DNA of 64,000 nucleotides from Patescibacteria group bacterium. Its GTDB lineage: Bacteria; Patescibacteriota; Patescibacteriia; 2-12-FULL-60-25. A model generated the notes under the pieces. The model worked only from the letters and a program-made list of their open reading frames with translations, did no database searches and was not told the origin of the DNA. Of the stretch, positions 51,049 through 60,534 are shown piece by piece. The position numbers and the translations under genes were made by a program. Position 1 is the first letter of the stretch. Every line of letters starts with the position of its first letter. The DNA lies in assembly GCA_018061025.1 (NCBI GenBank), contig JAGOUY010000003.1, forward strand, positions 1-64,000. Direction: 5' to 3'.

Positions 51049-52166
51049 TCGTTTGCTTGGAGGGTGTGCTGAAGGGGAAAGTCACGCTCTATTCGCGTTC
51101 GAGCCAGGCTCCCACGACGCTTCGCTTCTTCCGGTCGAACCAAGAGCTCTTTCAACCGTTGAGCAAGAAAGACGGGGTCATGGGCTGGGACAAGCCACCC
51201 TGCTTCCGGGGTCAGGAGCCAGTGGTTCGCGCCTACGTCCGTCGCAACACAAGGAAGTTCCGCCGCCATGGCTTCGAGAAGAGCCCAAGACATCCCTTCT
51301 TTATTTGAGGGGAGAACAAACGCGTCAAAGGCATGTAAAAGACGGCTTGCTTGGGCTTTATAGCCGGATAAAATAACGGCCTCGTTTAATCCTAACATAT
51401 CGCGCTTGGCCAGAAGGGCTTTTCGTTCAGGCCCTTCTCCGATGAGTAAAAAACGGACTTGAGGGAATTCTTTATGTAGAATCGCACACGCATCCAGGTA
51501 TTGTAGGAGGCCTTTGGCGGGGAAGAAGTTCGCTAATGTTCCAAAAACAAATGGCGTGGATTCTAGAGAGAACGCCGTCCGGGATTCTTCACGGGAAAGA
51601 AGTCGAGTATCAAACGAGGTCAGATCAATTCCATTGGGGATCACGCGGATCTCTTGTTGAGGGGCGATATGTTCTTTTTTTGCCACCGCTGCATCGCCAG
51701 GATGGACGCAAATAATTGTATCTTTCCAACGGGCAGAAATTTTTTCTATCCATACGTAGAACCAGCGGGTAAGGGGGGAGAGGGGTTCGAGGAATACCCA
51801 CCCACCAATGCGATAGATGATTCGTCGAATGCCTAACGAGCGTGCCGCCAAAGAGCCAATCGCTCCCATCTTGCTGCTATTTAAGTGGATGGCGTCCGGG
51901 TTGAGCTCTTGTAGCAAGCGACGAAGCTCGAAAAACGCCAAGATGTCATGCCAAGGCAGAATGGCTCGTCGCATATGCGTGAGTTGCTGAAGAGGGATGG
52001 CTTGGCGTTTGGCTTGTTCAACCAACCAGTGTCCTTCACCGGTCACAAGGGTTACCTCATGGCCTTGTTGTTGCAAAAAGCGGGCAAAACGCAGCAAAAA
52101 CTCCTGAACACCCCCCTGTTCTGCCAGGGTCACGGCCAGGACGAAACGACGCTTTGCGTGAGACAT
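51030..52166 (-). CDS. GT4-family glycosyltransferase
   Basis: 378 residues from ATG 52166 (MSHAKRRFVLAVTLAEQGGV). A frame 12 codons longer starts beyond the divergent promoter region. FVFGTLANFFPAKGLLQYLDA, FLLIGEGPERKALLAK and FVLPSNKEGMSWALLEAMAA are the GT-B donor-site signatures. The N-terminal LAEQGGVQEFLL loop would bind the acceptor phosphate. It likely adds a sugar at the cytoplasmic face of the membrane. It is the only leftward gene of the glycan locus, and its stop lies in the shared terminator. Confidence 0.9.
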   Translation of the reverse strand: MSHAKRRFVLAVTLAEQGGVQEFLLRFARFLQQQGHEVTLVTGEGHWLVEQAKRQAIPLQQLTHMRRAILPWHDILAFFELRRLLQELNPDAIHLNSSKMGAIGSLAARSLGIRRIIYRIGGWVFLEPLSPLTRWFYVWIEKISARWKDTIICVHPGDAAVAKKEHIAPQQEIRVIPNGIDLTSFDTRLLSREESRTAFSLESTPFVFGTLANFFPAKGLLQYLDACAILHKEFPQVRFLLIGEGPERKALLAKRDMLGLNEAVILSGYKAQASRLLHAFDAFVLPSNKEGMSWALLEAMAAELPCVATDVGANHWLLTPEAGWLVPAHDPVFLAQRLKELLVRPEEAKRRGSLARTRIERDFPLQHTLQANEKALLD

Positions 52167-52207
52167 GGAAGTAGGATAGGCTGGAAAGAAGAAGAACGTC
52201 AAAATAT

Positions 52208-54091
52208 ATGTGTGGTATTGCAGGATATTGGAGATGGGATGGACAACCGGCCGACGAAGACCGGTTGCGGCGTATGGGGGAAGCGATTGCCCACCGTGGA
52301 CCAGATGGGGAGGGGAGTTGGGTGGAGGGGGGGATTGGGCTTGCGCATCGGCGTCTCGCGATTATTGATGTTTCTCAACGCGGGGCGCAACCTATGGTGT
52401 CCGCCGATGAACGCTATGTCATCACCTTCAATGGAGAGATTTATAATTACCAAGCCTTAAAGCAAGAATGTGAGAGCCGTGGCATGGTCTTTCGTTCAGA
52501 TTCAGATACGGAAGTTTTGCTACAGCTTTATGCCCGTAAGGGGGAAAAGATGTTGGCGGATCTACGGGGCATGTTTGCCTTTGCGATTTGGGATCGTGAA
52601 GCGCGTCGGTTATTTGTCGCGCGTGATCGCATTGGAAAAAAACCATTCTTCTATCGTCAGACGGCGACAGCGTTTTCCTTTGCCTCTGAGCTTAAAGGTT
52701 TGTTAGTAGATCAGTCAGCGAATATCGATCTAAATGCCATCCGTGTCTTTCTTGGGTTGCAATATGTCCCTGCTCCCTTAACAGGGTTTGAAGGGATCAT
52801 GTCTTTGCCGCCCGGATATGCAGGTATCTGCGAGAACGGCACTTGGAAGGTCTGGAAGTACGATGATGTTTTTTCGGCCTCTCCCTTTACGGGGACATTC
52901 GCTGAGGCGAAAGATCAGATCCGTGTGTTATTAGAAGAGTCTATCCGCTTGCGTCTCATAGCGGATGTGCCTATCGGGGCATTCTTATCCGGAGGCATCG
53001 ATTCATCCGCTATCGTCGCTCTCGCAGAGCAGTCCTTAGGAACGCCGCTGACGACGTTTACGATGGGTTTTCCCGCATTAGGATTTGACGAGCGCGATCA
53101 AGCGGCGACCTTCGCTAAAGAGCGTGGATTACCACACTACTCATTTGAAGCGAAGCCGGGCCATGCACGTGAAGCTCTCGACACACTTGTTTCATTGTAT
53201 GAGAGTCCTTATGCGGATTCTTCCGCCCTACCAACTTGGATGTTGGCACGTGAAACGGCAAAAGAGGTTAAAGTCGTCTTAACGGGTGACGGGGCTGACG
53301 AGCTCTTTGCCGGCTATCGACGCTATGGATATTTTAGTCAGGCTCTTACGGTCGCGCGTCTTGGAGGAAAAAAAATCATTCCTTGGATTAAACGGGCAAG
53401 TTCTTCTATCCACGATCCGCGCGTTTTGCGCTTCGCCCGAACGCTAGAAGCAATCCAGCGTTCACCCGAAGCGGGGTATGCTGCTTTATTTACAGGTGCG
53501 TATTTTTCCCAAGCAGATGAGCTAACTCTTCTGCAATCGGATTTTCTGCAACGTACACAGGTGTGGTCCGCAGAAGGGTGGATAGAAGGCTTTATAAAAG
53601 AGCGTAAGGATACGATCCAGGATCCTCTTCATGCTGCGCTCACTTTCGATCGCATGTCCTATTTACCCGATGACCTAAATGTCAAAATGGACCGCGCCAC
53701 CATGGCCCACGGTCTGGAAGCGCGAGCACCTTTCCTGGATCAGGAGCTCTCAAGATTTGTCAGCTCCTTACCAAGCGATTGGCTGCGTAAGGGATCACAG
53801 GGAAAGTATATCTTGCGACAGGTGTTAGAGGACGTGCTCCCAAAAAAGATCATGCAACGAAAGAAACGAGGCTTCCAAGTTCCCTTGGCAAGTTGGTTTC
53901 GGGGAGAGTTGCGTCCGGTCTTTGAAGAGCGCTGTCTTTCGGTAGAGAGTCCGTTGCGCCCTATCTGTAAACTAGAGGCTATTAAGCAAATTCTCCATCA
54001 AAACGATCGAGGAGCGGATCATGGGAATCGCTTATGGATGTTACTGACGCTTGCGACTTGGCTACAACAAAGGGGAGGGGTGGCTAAATAG
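52208..54091 (+). CDS. asnB: asparagine synthase (glutamine-hydrolysing)-like amidotransferase
   Basis: 627 residues. The start MCGIAGYW exposes the nucleophilic Cys2 of the glutaminase domain. RGPDGEGSW and NGEIYNY complete that site. The synthetase domain has FLSGGIDSSAIVAL (~261, PPi loop) and VVLTGDGADELFAGY. Standard length. Paralogues in polysaccharide loci are often used to amidate sugars or uronic acids rather than aspartate. Position inside this glycan locus makes that plausible, but the sequence does not decide it. Confidence 0.92.
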   Translation: MCGIAGYWRWDGQPADEDRLRRMGEAIAHRGPDGEGSWVEGGIGLAHRRLAIIDVSQRGAQPMVSADERYVITFNGEIYNYQALKQECESRGMVFRSDSDTEVLLQLYARKGEKMLADLRGMFAFAIWDREARRLFVARDRIGKKPFFYRQTATAFSFASELKGLLVDQSANIDLNAIRVFLGLQYVPAPLTGFEGIMSLPPGYAGICENGTWKVWKYDDVFSASPFTGTFAEAKDQIRVLLEESIRLRLIADVPIGAFLSGGIDSSAIVALAEQSLGTPLTTFTMGFPALGFDERDQAATFAKERGLPHYSFEAKPGHAREALDTLVSLYESPYADSSALPTWMLARETAKEVKVVLTGDGADELFAGYRRYGYFSQALTVARLGGKKIIPWIKRASSSIHDPRVLRFARTLEAIQRSPEAGYAALFTGAYFSQADELTLLQSDFLQRTQVWSAEGWIEGFIKERKDTIQDPLHAALTFDRMSYLPDDLNVKMDRATMAHGLEARAPFLDQELSRFVSSLPSDWLRKGSQGKYILRQVLEDVLPKKIMQRKKRGFQVPLASWFRGELRPVFEERCLSVESPLRPICKLEAIKQILHQNDRGADHGNRLWMLLTLATWLQQRGGVAK

Positions 54092-54092
54092 G

Positions 54093-54139
54093 GCGAAAAC
54101 AGCCCAGTCGTAAAATTGATTTTTTCGCTTCATTGGGCT
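54093..54139 (+). other. two overlapping alternative stems between asnB and the epimerase gene
   Basis: GCGAAAA (54093-54099) can pair with TTTTCGC (54122-54128). AGCCCAG (54101-54107) can pair with TTGGGCT (54133-54139). The two stems interlock, so they cannot both form as simple hairpins. It could be an alternating structure or a weak terminator. Confidence 0.35.
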
Positions 54140-54153
54140 ACGCTTTGGCCATT

Positions 54154-55029
54154 ATGGGAGAGATAAAACGCATCCTTGTGACAGGCGGAGCCGGATTTAT
54201 TGGCTCGCATTTATGTGAGACCTTGGTAAAAGACCCGCAAAACGAGGTCTATTCTTTGGATAATTACTCTACAGGTAGCGAAAAAAACCATATTTCGGGG
54301 GTAACGTATATCCAAGGAGATACTCGTGAAATTAGCCAAAAAATCACGTTTGCACCCGACCTTGTCTTCCATCTTGGGGAGTATTCCCGCACCTCCGAAA
54401 GCTTCGTAGAGCCAGAAAAAACCTGGCGCTTTAATATCGAGGGAACATTCTCCGTCTTAGAGTTTTGTCGTCAACGTCAGGTAAAAAAGGTTCTCTATGC
54501 CGGTTCCAGTACGAAGCAGGCAGATGGGGGAGATGGACGTAACCAGTCGCCCTATGCATGGACAAAGGCGGTGAATACCGAGCTCATCCAGCGCTATCAT
54601 GAATGGTTTGGTCTGCCCTTTGTGACCGTCTATTTTTATAATGTCTATGGTGGAAGAGAGATTGGTGAAGGGCCATACGCAACGCTGATTGGCATTTTTA
54701 AACGACTACGACGTGCCGGCAAACCACTCCAAATTGTGGCGCCAGGAACGCAGCTTCGAAGTTTTACACATGTAGATGATATCGTGCGGGGAATCCTGCT
54801 CGCGGCAGAAAAAGGCCAAGGGGATGGCTACTGTTTGGGTCCTAAAGTCATGCATACGGTAAAGGATGTCGCTGAGTTATTTGGCGGAGAGATCCAAGTC
54901 CTTCCTGAGAAACCCGGTGATCGCAAAACCGTTGTCATCGATTTATCCAAGACGGAAGAAGAATTGGGATGGAAGGCGAGCGTGCGTCTAGAGGATCATA
55001 TCCAGGATTTTCTAAAAACGTTGCCATGA
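54154..55029 (+). CDS. NAD-dependent sugar epimerase/dehydratase
   Basis: 291 residues from ATG 54154. RILVTGGAGFIGSHLCETL is the NAD-binding loop. YAGSSTKQ and SPYAWTKAV give the Ser and Tyr-x3-Lys catalytic residues of extended SDR enzymes (GalE-like). NVYGGREIGEGPYATL and RSFTHVDDIVRGILLA are later family marks. It would interconvert nucleotide-sugars such as UDP-Glc/UDP-Gal, or make a related sugar for the local glycosyltransferases. It overlaps the next gene by four bases. Confidence 0.9.
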   Translation: MGEIKRILVTGGAGFIGSHLCETLVKDPQNEVYSLDNYSTGSEKNHISGVTYIQGDTREISQKITFAPDLVFHLGEYSRTSESFVEPEKTWRFNIEGTFSVLEFCRQRQVKKVLYAGSSTKQADGGDGRNQSPYAWTKAVNTELIQRYHEWFGLPFVTVYFYNVYGGREIGEGPYATLIGIFKRLRRAGKPLQIVAPGTQLRSFTHVDDIVRGILLAAEKGQGDGYCLGPKVMHTVKDVAELFGGEIQVLPEKPGDRKTVVIDLSKTEEELGWKASVRLEDHIQDFLKTLP

Positions 55030-56168
55030 AACGTGCCTTAATTTTTGCGACCAGCTATTTCCCTTTAGTGGGAGGGGCCGAGGTTGCTATGAAGGAACTT
55101 ACCGATCGTCTGCCTGATTGGCAGTTTGATTTGGTGTGCGCGCGTATTAACCGGGGATTATCAGATACAGAGCAGCTCGGAAATGTGCGTATTCATCGTT
55201 GCGGTATTGGGCACCCTATTGATAAGTATCTTTTACCCATTCTCGGTGTTTGGCGAGCACTTCAAATAACGGGAAAGGATAGGACAATTATCTGGTCTTT
55301 GATGGCGAGCTATAACGGCTTCGCGGCTCTTGTGTATACGTGGATTCGTCCCAAGACCCCGTTTCTTCTCACCCTTCAAGAAGGGGATCCACTCGAGCAT
55401 TACGCGAAACGTACAGGTGTTCTGACATTTTTGCATAAACAAATTTTTCGTCGCGCCAATACGATCCAAGCCATCAGCTATTTTTTGGCGGCTTGGGCAG
55501 AGCGTATGGGGGCTACTTCGAAACCCGTTGTAGTTCCAAACGGCGTAGACATTGCACGCTTTTCTCCGCGCCTCGATTCTGCGGAGCGCCAACGCCTGCG
55601 TACGCAACTTGGTTACCAGGAATCAGATGTGATTATCATAACCACATCACGCTTAACCTTAAAAAATGCAGTGGATGATCTGATCAAATCTCTCATCTCC
55701 CTTCCAGCAAATTATAAAGTACTCATTGCCGGAGAAGGGGCAGACCGTACGTCATTAGATGCTCTTGTGGAGGCAAATACTCTACAAAAGCGCGTAACCT
55801 TTTTAGGAACACGAAGCCAGCAAGAACTGCCTCAACTTCTTCAATGCGCAGATGTATTCTGCCGACCTTCCTTATCGGAAGGATTGGGCATTTCTTTTTT
55901 AGAAGCCCTCGCAAGCGGTCTACCAATCATTGCCACGCCCGTTGGCGGCATCCCAGATTTTCTCCGTGATGGAGAAACGGGGGTTTTTTGCCAACCTCGC
56001 GATCCTACCTCTATCGCGAAGGCTGTTCTTCGTATTCAGCAGGAACCAGGCTTACGCCAAAAACTAATCCGACAAGGGGAGGAGCTTGTAAAGAAAGACT
56101 ATGCTTGGGAAGGGATCGCAGCCCGTATCGGGGAACTTTTGATGAAAGTGGAAAGTAAACACGTATGA
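55026..56168 (+). CDS. GT4-family glycosyltransferase
   Basis: 380 residues from ATG 55026, which overlaps the epimerase stop. The N-terminus ATSYFPLVGGAEVAMKELT is the GT4 glycine loop. VVVPNGVDIARFSP, IIITTSRLTLKNAVDDLIKS, VLIAGEGADRTSLDAL and FCRPSLSEGLGISFLEALAS are the donor-binding motifs. Cytoplasmic or membrane-peripheral. Translational coupling to the epimerase suggests that it uses the sugar that enzyme makes. The stop overlaps the following methyltransferase start. Confidence 0.92.
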   Translation: MKRALIFATSYFPLVGGAEVAMKELTDRLPDWQFDLVCARINRGLSDTEQLGNVRIHRCGIGHPIDKYLLPILGVWRALQITGKDRTIIWSLMASYNGFAALVYTWIRPKTPFLLTLQEGDPLEHYAKRTGVLTFLHKQIFRRANTIQAISYFLAAWAERMGATSKPVVVPNGVDIARFSPRLDSAERQRLRTQLGYQESDVIIITTSRLTLKNAVDDLIKSLISLPANYKVLIAGEGADRTSLDALVEANTLQKRVTFLGTRSQQELPQLLQCADVFCRPSLSEGLGISFLEALASGLPIIATPVGGIPDFLRDGETGVFCQPRDPTSIAKAVLRIQQEPGLRQKLIRQGEELVKKDYAWEGIAARIGELLMKVESKHV

Positions 56169-56863
56169 AGATCTATGAACCAGGGAATGCCGCCAAGCAA
56201 GCCATCTTTTTGCAGCTTGAACAAAGTTTGGGGCAAGAAGCGCGGTACATTCTCGACCTTGCCTGCGGAGATGGTCATTTGTGGAAGACATTTTTAGAAG
56301 CACATCCTCAGGTGTCTGTAGTTGGACTGGATAGTGATGCGCAGGCAATCGAGCGAGGAAAAAAACAAGCGCCAGCCCGTCTAGACTTGCGTGTATTTGA
56401 TGCACAGCAAATGTTTGAGGATCGATTATTTGATGTTGTCGTCGCTTTTAGCGCGGTCGAGCATGTCGTAGATCGACCCGCCTTTTTGCGTACGGTTTGG
56501 AAGGCCTTGAAGCCCGGAGGATACGCGTATCTCAATTACGATGTCGGTCATTTTCGTTCCCGCTCTCTGAAAGAGCGTGCCATGGTTCCTGTTAGCCAGT
56601 TTTTGGCCTTGATGGGTATCGAGGGGCCGTACATGAAGCGGGTAGATGACGTGCTCTTTTTGAAGCAGGCCCGTTCACAAGGATTTGGGCTACAGGCGGT
56701 GCAGAAACATAATCTTCATCCTTTGAAGGGGTTCTTTCGCGGGGCTACAGATGAAGGGATAAGCGCATGGCTAGAATTTGAGCAGCGAATGAACGCACTC
56801 TTCTCTCCCGAACAGCTTGATCAGATCATGTGGTCCACGACCGTGATCCTCAAAAAACCATGA
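56165..56863 (+). CDS. class I SAM-dependent methyltransferase
   Basis: 232 residues. ILDLACGDGHLWKTFL (motif I), VVGLDSDAQAIERGK (motif II), FDVVVAFSAVEHVVDRPAF (motif IV) and ALKPGGYAYLNY. This is the Methyltransf_11 layout. In this locus it probably methylates a sugar or a glycan end. It overlaps both neighbours by four bases (ATGA-type), so it is part of one translationally coupled operon. Confidence 0.88.
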   Translation: MKIYEPGNAAKQAIFLQLEQSLGQEARYILDLACGDGHLWKTFLEAHPQVSVVGLDSDAQAIERGKKQAPARLDLRVFDAQQMFEDRLFDVVVAFSAVEHVVDRPAFLRTVWKALKPGGYAYLNYDVGHFRSRSLKERAMVPVSQFLALMGIEGPYMKRVDDVLFLKQARSQGFGLQAVQKHNLHPLKGFFRGATDEGISAWLEFEQRMNALFSPEQLDQIMWSTTVILKKP

Positions 56864-59800
56864 ATATCTTGATTGCGAGCGGTATTTATCCACCAGAATC
56901 CGGTGGTCCAGCGACGTATTCCTCGGAAGCGGCGCAGGCCTTGCGCGCCCGCGGACATATCGTCCGGGTCATAAGTTATGGAGAGAGCGAGCAGAAAAAA
57001 CAGACAGCATCAAAAGAAGAGAATGATGTCACATTCGTTTCACGATCAGGAGGCCCACTGGTCCGATATCTTCGCTATACGTGGGCTGTCTATCGAGCGG
57101 CTCGCCAAGCAGATGTTCTATTCGTTCAAGGAGCGGTGTCTGAAGGGGTGCCTTCGGCATTGGTTGCTCGATTCTTGCAGAAGCCGCTTATCTTACGGGT
57201 CCCAGGAGATTACGCCTGGGAAATGGGAAGGCAGTACGCGCCTAAAGACACCGAACCATCGTTGGATCGATTTTTAACCCACGCTCATAGGGGTAAAATA
57301 GGTGTATATGAGCGCTTAGAGCGTTGGACGGCTCATCAAGCTACACGCATAATCGTTCCTAGCACGTATCTACGCTCTGTCGTAGAACGTTGGAGGATCC
57401 CGACTGAGCGGATAGATGTCATAAAAAACGCGGTCCAACCACTTCCAAAAACGGCGGGACGATCCATCTTGCGCAAACAATGGAAGCTCGAGAATCACGT
57501 CATCTGTCTAACGGCGGTGAGAGCGGTCCCTTGGAAAGGTGTAGCAGAATTACTTGAATGGTGGCATCGAGTCCCTGCATCGCATATCCTCGTGGTAGCT
57601 GGTGATGGACCTCAGCTTGAGGCTTGGAAAAAGCTGTCTATAAAAGAAGGGCTGGGGGAGCGCGTCCGTTTTTTGGGACGCGTTTCGCGTCAAGGATTAG
57701 CGGAATGGTACGACGTAGCGGATACGTTTATTTTGCATACAGGGTATGAAGGCTATCCCCATACCGTCCCCGAAGCAGTCTCACGCGGTTTGCCCTGTTT
57801 AGTAAGTGACCAAGGAGGAAATCCAGAAACACAAGAAGAATTTGGAGCGTATATAGCGGTTCTGCCTTACCAAGATCGAGATGCGTGGATTGCGGCGCTC
57901 TGCGCCGTACCTGTGCGTACAAGTACTGCTTCTCCTGTGGTCGCATGGACGCATAAAAAGATGATAGACCAGGTGGAAGAGAGGTTGAAGGAAGGGCAAA
58001 AGCCAGGTTTAACAACGCCCGCGCGCATCATCATGGTGGGCTATGAGCGAGAATTATTAAAAACTGAGTCATCCACCTTCGCGCGGGTAGCCTCTTTAGC
58101 AACGCCTACCTTAAGTATTTCTGCGCTCGTGGTTGCGCGTCTTCCGGATGATGTAGCGACGGAACGCGATGGCTTGCGGGTCCAGGCCTTTGGAGGAGGG
58201 ACGTACCGTCGTGTTTGGCAAGCGATACGCGTGGGGATCCAAGAAGCAAGGCGCTTGCCTACGCATACTCTCGTAACCGGGCAGGATCCGTTCGCCGCGG
58301 GTTTAATCGCCTATGCCATTTCTCGTTGGACCAACCAACCTCTTGAGCTTCAGGAGCACGGAGATTTTTGGTCGGGTGCTTGGCAAAAAGAGCATTGGAC
58401 ACATCGCGTCTGGGCAATTGTGGGGATACAGCTTTTGAAACGAGCAGAGCGTATCCGTGTTGTAAGTGAGCGTGTCAAAGCGCATCTGATTGCAAAAGGG
58501 ATTCATGCGGAGAAGATCGCTATTATTCCAGTCGCGCAAGAGCTTAAGGAGTTACATGCTAAGCCTCTGCAACCGCGCGATGGGGCTGAGTGGGTCATAC
58601 GCGTCCCTTGTCGCTTTGTACAGCAAAAAGGCTTGAATATCGTATTGGACGCCTTCGCGAAAGTGCACGAACAGTATTTAAACGCGCGCTTAGAATTCGT
58701 GGGGGCAGGTCCGCTTGAGTCATGGGTACTGTCTCGAGTGCAGACGCTCGGCTTGTCTTTGGTTGTGACTCTACGACCGTGGATGGAAGCGGCTGAGCTT
58801 TGGGATGGGGCGGATATGTTTGTAATGTCTTCCCACTATGAGGGGTATGGAAGAACGGTTGTGGAAGCAATGGCCGCTGGGGTACCTGTAGTAGCGACGG
58901 ATGTAGGCTGCGTGGGTTCTATCTTACGGCACGAGCAAGAAGGATTAGTGGTGCCTGTAGAAGATGCGTCGGCGTTGTCTCGGGCAATGATGCGTATCAT
59001 AGAAGATGAGCCATTACGCACCCGCTTGCAATTAGCTGCTCGTGAACGCATTCAGTCCTTGCCCACAACGAGTGATCTTCAGGCGATACAGCGTACGCAT
59101 TGGTTGCAAGCGCTTAACGCCTCTCCTGCACAGGAAGGTGGACCTCGCTTTGAGCTATGGGTGATCGCCTTCGTAGTATTTGCCATTGCGATACGGCTTC
59201 TGTCCGTTATCCTCTTCCACGGGCAGCTCCTGAGTCGTGAATGGGGGTTCTTTACCTTGGTACAACATTGGTTGCAGGGGTATGGATACAGTTTTGCAAG
59301 CCAACTTGGCTGTGCCTCGGCCTATCGCTCGCCAGGGTATCTCTTCTTTCTCGGAGCGCTCTACCGTGTCTTTGATCCTGCGAATACCTGGGCGCAAGCC
59401 GTCATACAAAATATTTTTGTGGTAGGGGCGCTGTGGTTAACCTATGTCGTAGGAAAACGGCTCGTCGGTGCGAGGGCTGCTCTGTTAGGAGCTTTCCTCA
59501 TGGCCTGTTACCCCTACACTTTTTATCACTATACCCAGTTTTATCACACCTTTTTACAGAGCTTCTTCTTGTTATTGGTAATTTGGTTGGTTCTGCGTCT
59601 CAGCGAAGACAAGCGCATGCGCTATGCTGTAGGAGCGGGATTGGCGATTGGAGCGCTTGCGTATGTGCAAGGGACGATCCTTCCTGTGACGCCCTTTATC
59701 GCTCTGTGGGTATTCTGGCAGTATTGGCCCACTTGGAAACGAGGACTTATGGCCGTGGCGATTATGGCAATATGTGCCGCAGGTCTTATTGCTCCCTGGG

Positions 59801-60534
59801 CCTACCGTAATTGGACGGTATTTCATGAGTTTATTCCGCTTACCACGGATTTAGGCCACGCCTTGTTCAAAGCCAATAACGAAAATATCTATGAAATTAC
59901 CCTGCGCGGCTATCCACAGGAGATTATTGACGATATCCCTTCTTCCACGAATCGATTCTATAAGCAATATCGTTTACCCGCTTATTTAGAGGCGGATCTG
60001 AAACAGGCGGACGTATTTCATGAATCCGTTCTTTGGACAGAGTGGCATCCGAGGGAGCCAAACGGGAATGTGCCGAGCTGTGCAGACTTGGGCCCGTTAA
60101 ATGAATATGAGTTTAACCAATATTGGCTAGGGAAAACGCGACAGCAATGGCAAGACCGTTGGGGATGGGATATTTGGAAATTGCCCTTGCAAAAGATCAA
60201 GACGTTTTGGAGTCCTGGGTTATTTCCGTTTATCAAAACCGGCGCCCCTTGGAGTTTTGCCGGGTCTGCCTGGAAAGAATGGGCTGCGCGCGCTTCTGTT
60301 TGGGTGAGCACAGTGATCGTGATCTATCTGGGTTGGATTGGATGGGTTATTGCTTGTAAGCGTCGTCGACCATCTGCGTGGCTAGCCGTCAGCTTCTTTG
60401 TCGTCTTTACGTTGCTGCATGCGCTTGTGGCCGGCTACACAAAATATCGCATTCCTCTCGACCATATCTTGGCTGTCTATGCGGCTAGCTGTGTGGTGTT
60501 GGGAATGGATTGGGTGCGCAGGAAACGTCTATGA
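56860..60534 (+). CDS. fused GT4-GT4-membrane glycosyltransferase
   Basis: 1224 residues from ATG 56860. Residues about 1-385 form one GT4 enzyme (SGIYPPESGGPATYSSEAA, VRFLGRVSRQGLAEWYDVAD). Residues about 388-745 form a second one (RVPCRFVQQKGLNIVLDAFA, FVMSSHYEGYGRTVVEAMAA). From about 760 there are some ten membrane segments with a large external loop (SREWGFFTLVQHWLQGYGYS, ASAYRSPGYLFFLGALY). That is the layout of ArnT/PMT-type GT-C enzymes, which use polyprenyl-phosphate sugars. There is no internal stop or frameshift. The fusion would join cytoplasmic assembly to transfer across the membrane. It is part of the coupled operon. Confidence 0.88.
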   Translation: MNILIASGIYPPESGGPATYSSEAAQALRARGHIVRVISYGESEQKKQTASKEENDVTFVSRSGGPLVRYLRYTWAVYRAARQADVLFVQGAVSEGVPSALVARFLQKPLILRVPGDYAWEMGRQYAPKDTEPSLDRFLTHAHRGKIGVYERLERWTAHQATRIIVPSTYLRSVVERWRIPTERIDVIKNAVQPLPKTAGRSILRKQWKLENHVICLTAVRAVPWKGVAELLEWWHRVPASHILVVAGDGPQLEAWKKLSIKEGLGERVRFLGRVSRQGLAEWYDVADTFILHTGYEGYPHTVPEAVSRGLPCLVSDQGGNPETQEEFGAYIAVLPYQDRDAWIAALCAVPVRTSTASPVVAWTHKKMIDQVEERLKEGQKPGLTTPARIIMVGYERELLKTESSTFARVASLATPTLSISALVVARLPDDVATERDGLRVQAFGGGTYRRVWQAIRVGIQEARRLPTHTLVTGQDPFAAGLIAYAISRWTNQPLELQEHGDFWSGAWQKEHWTHRVWAIVGIQLLKRAERIRVVSERVKAHLIAKGIHAEKIAIIPVAQELKELHAKPLQPRDGAEWVIRVPCRFVQQKGLNIVLDAFAKVHEQYLNARLEFVGAGPLESWVLSRVQTLGLSLVVTLRPWMEAAELWDGADMFVMSSHYEGYGRTVVEAMAAGVPVVATDVGCVGSILRHEQEGLVVPVEDASALSRAMMRIIEDEPLRTRLQLAARERIQSLPTTSDLQAIQRTHWLQALNASPAQEGGPRFELWVIAFVVFAIAIRLLSVILFHGQLLSREWGFFTLVQHWLQGYGYSFASQLGCASAYRSPGYLFFLGALYRVFDPANTWAQAVIQNIFVVGALWLTYVVGKRLVGARAALLGAFLMACYPYTFYHYTQFYHTFLQSFFLLLVIWLVLRLSEDKRMRYAVGAGLAIGALAYVQGTILPVTPFIALWVFWQYWPTWKRGLMAVAIMAICAAGLIAPWAYRNWTVFHEFIPLTTDLGHALFKANNENIYEITLRGYPQEIIDDIPSSTNRFYKQYRLPAYLEADLKQADVFHESVLWTEWHPREPNGNVPSCADLGPLNEYEFNQYWLGKTRQQWQDRWGWDIWKLPLQKIKTFWSPGLFPFIKTGAPWSFAGSAWKEWAARASVWVSTVIVIYLGWIGWVIACKRRRPSAWLAVSFFVVFTLLHALVAGYTKYRIPLDHILAVYAASCVVLGMDWVRRKRL

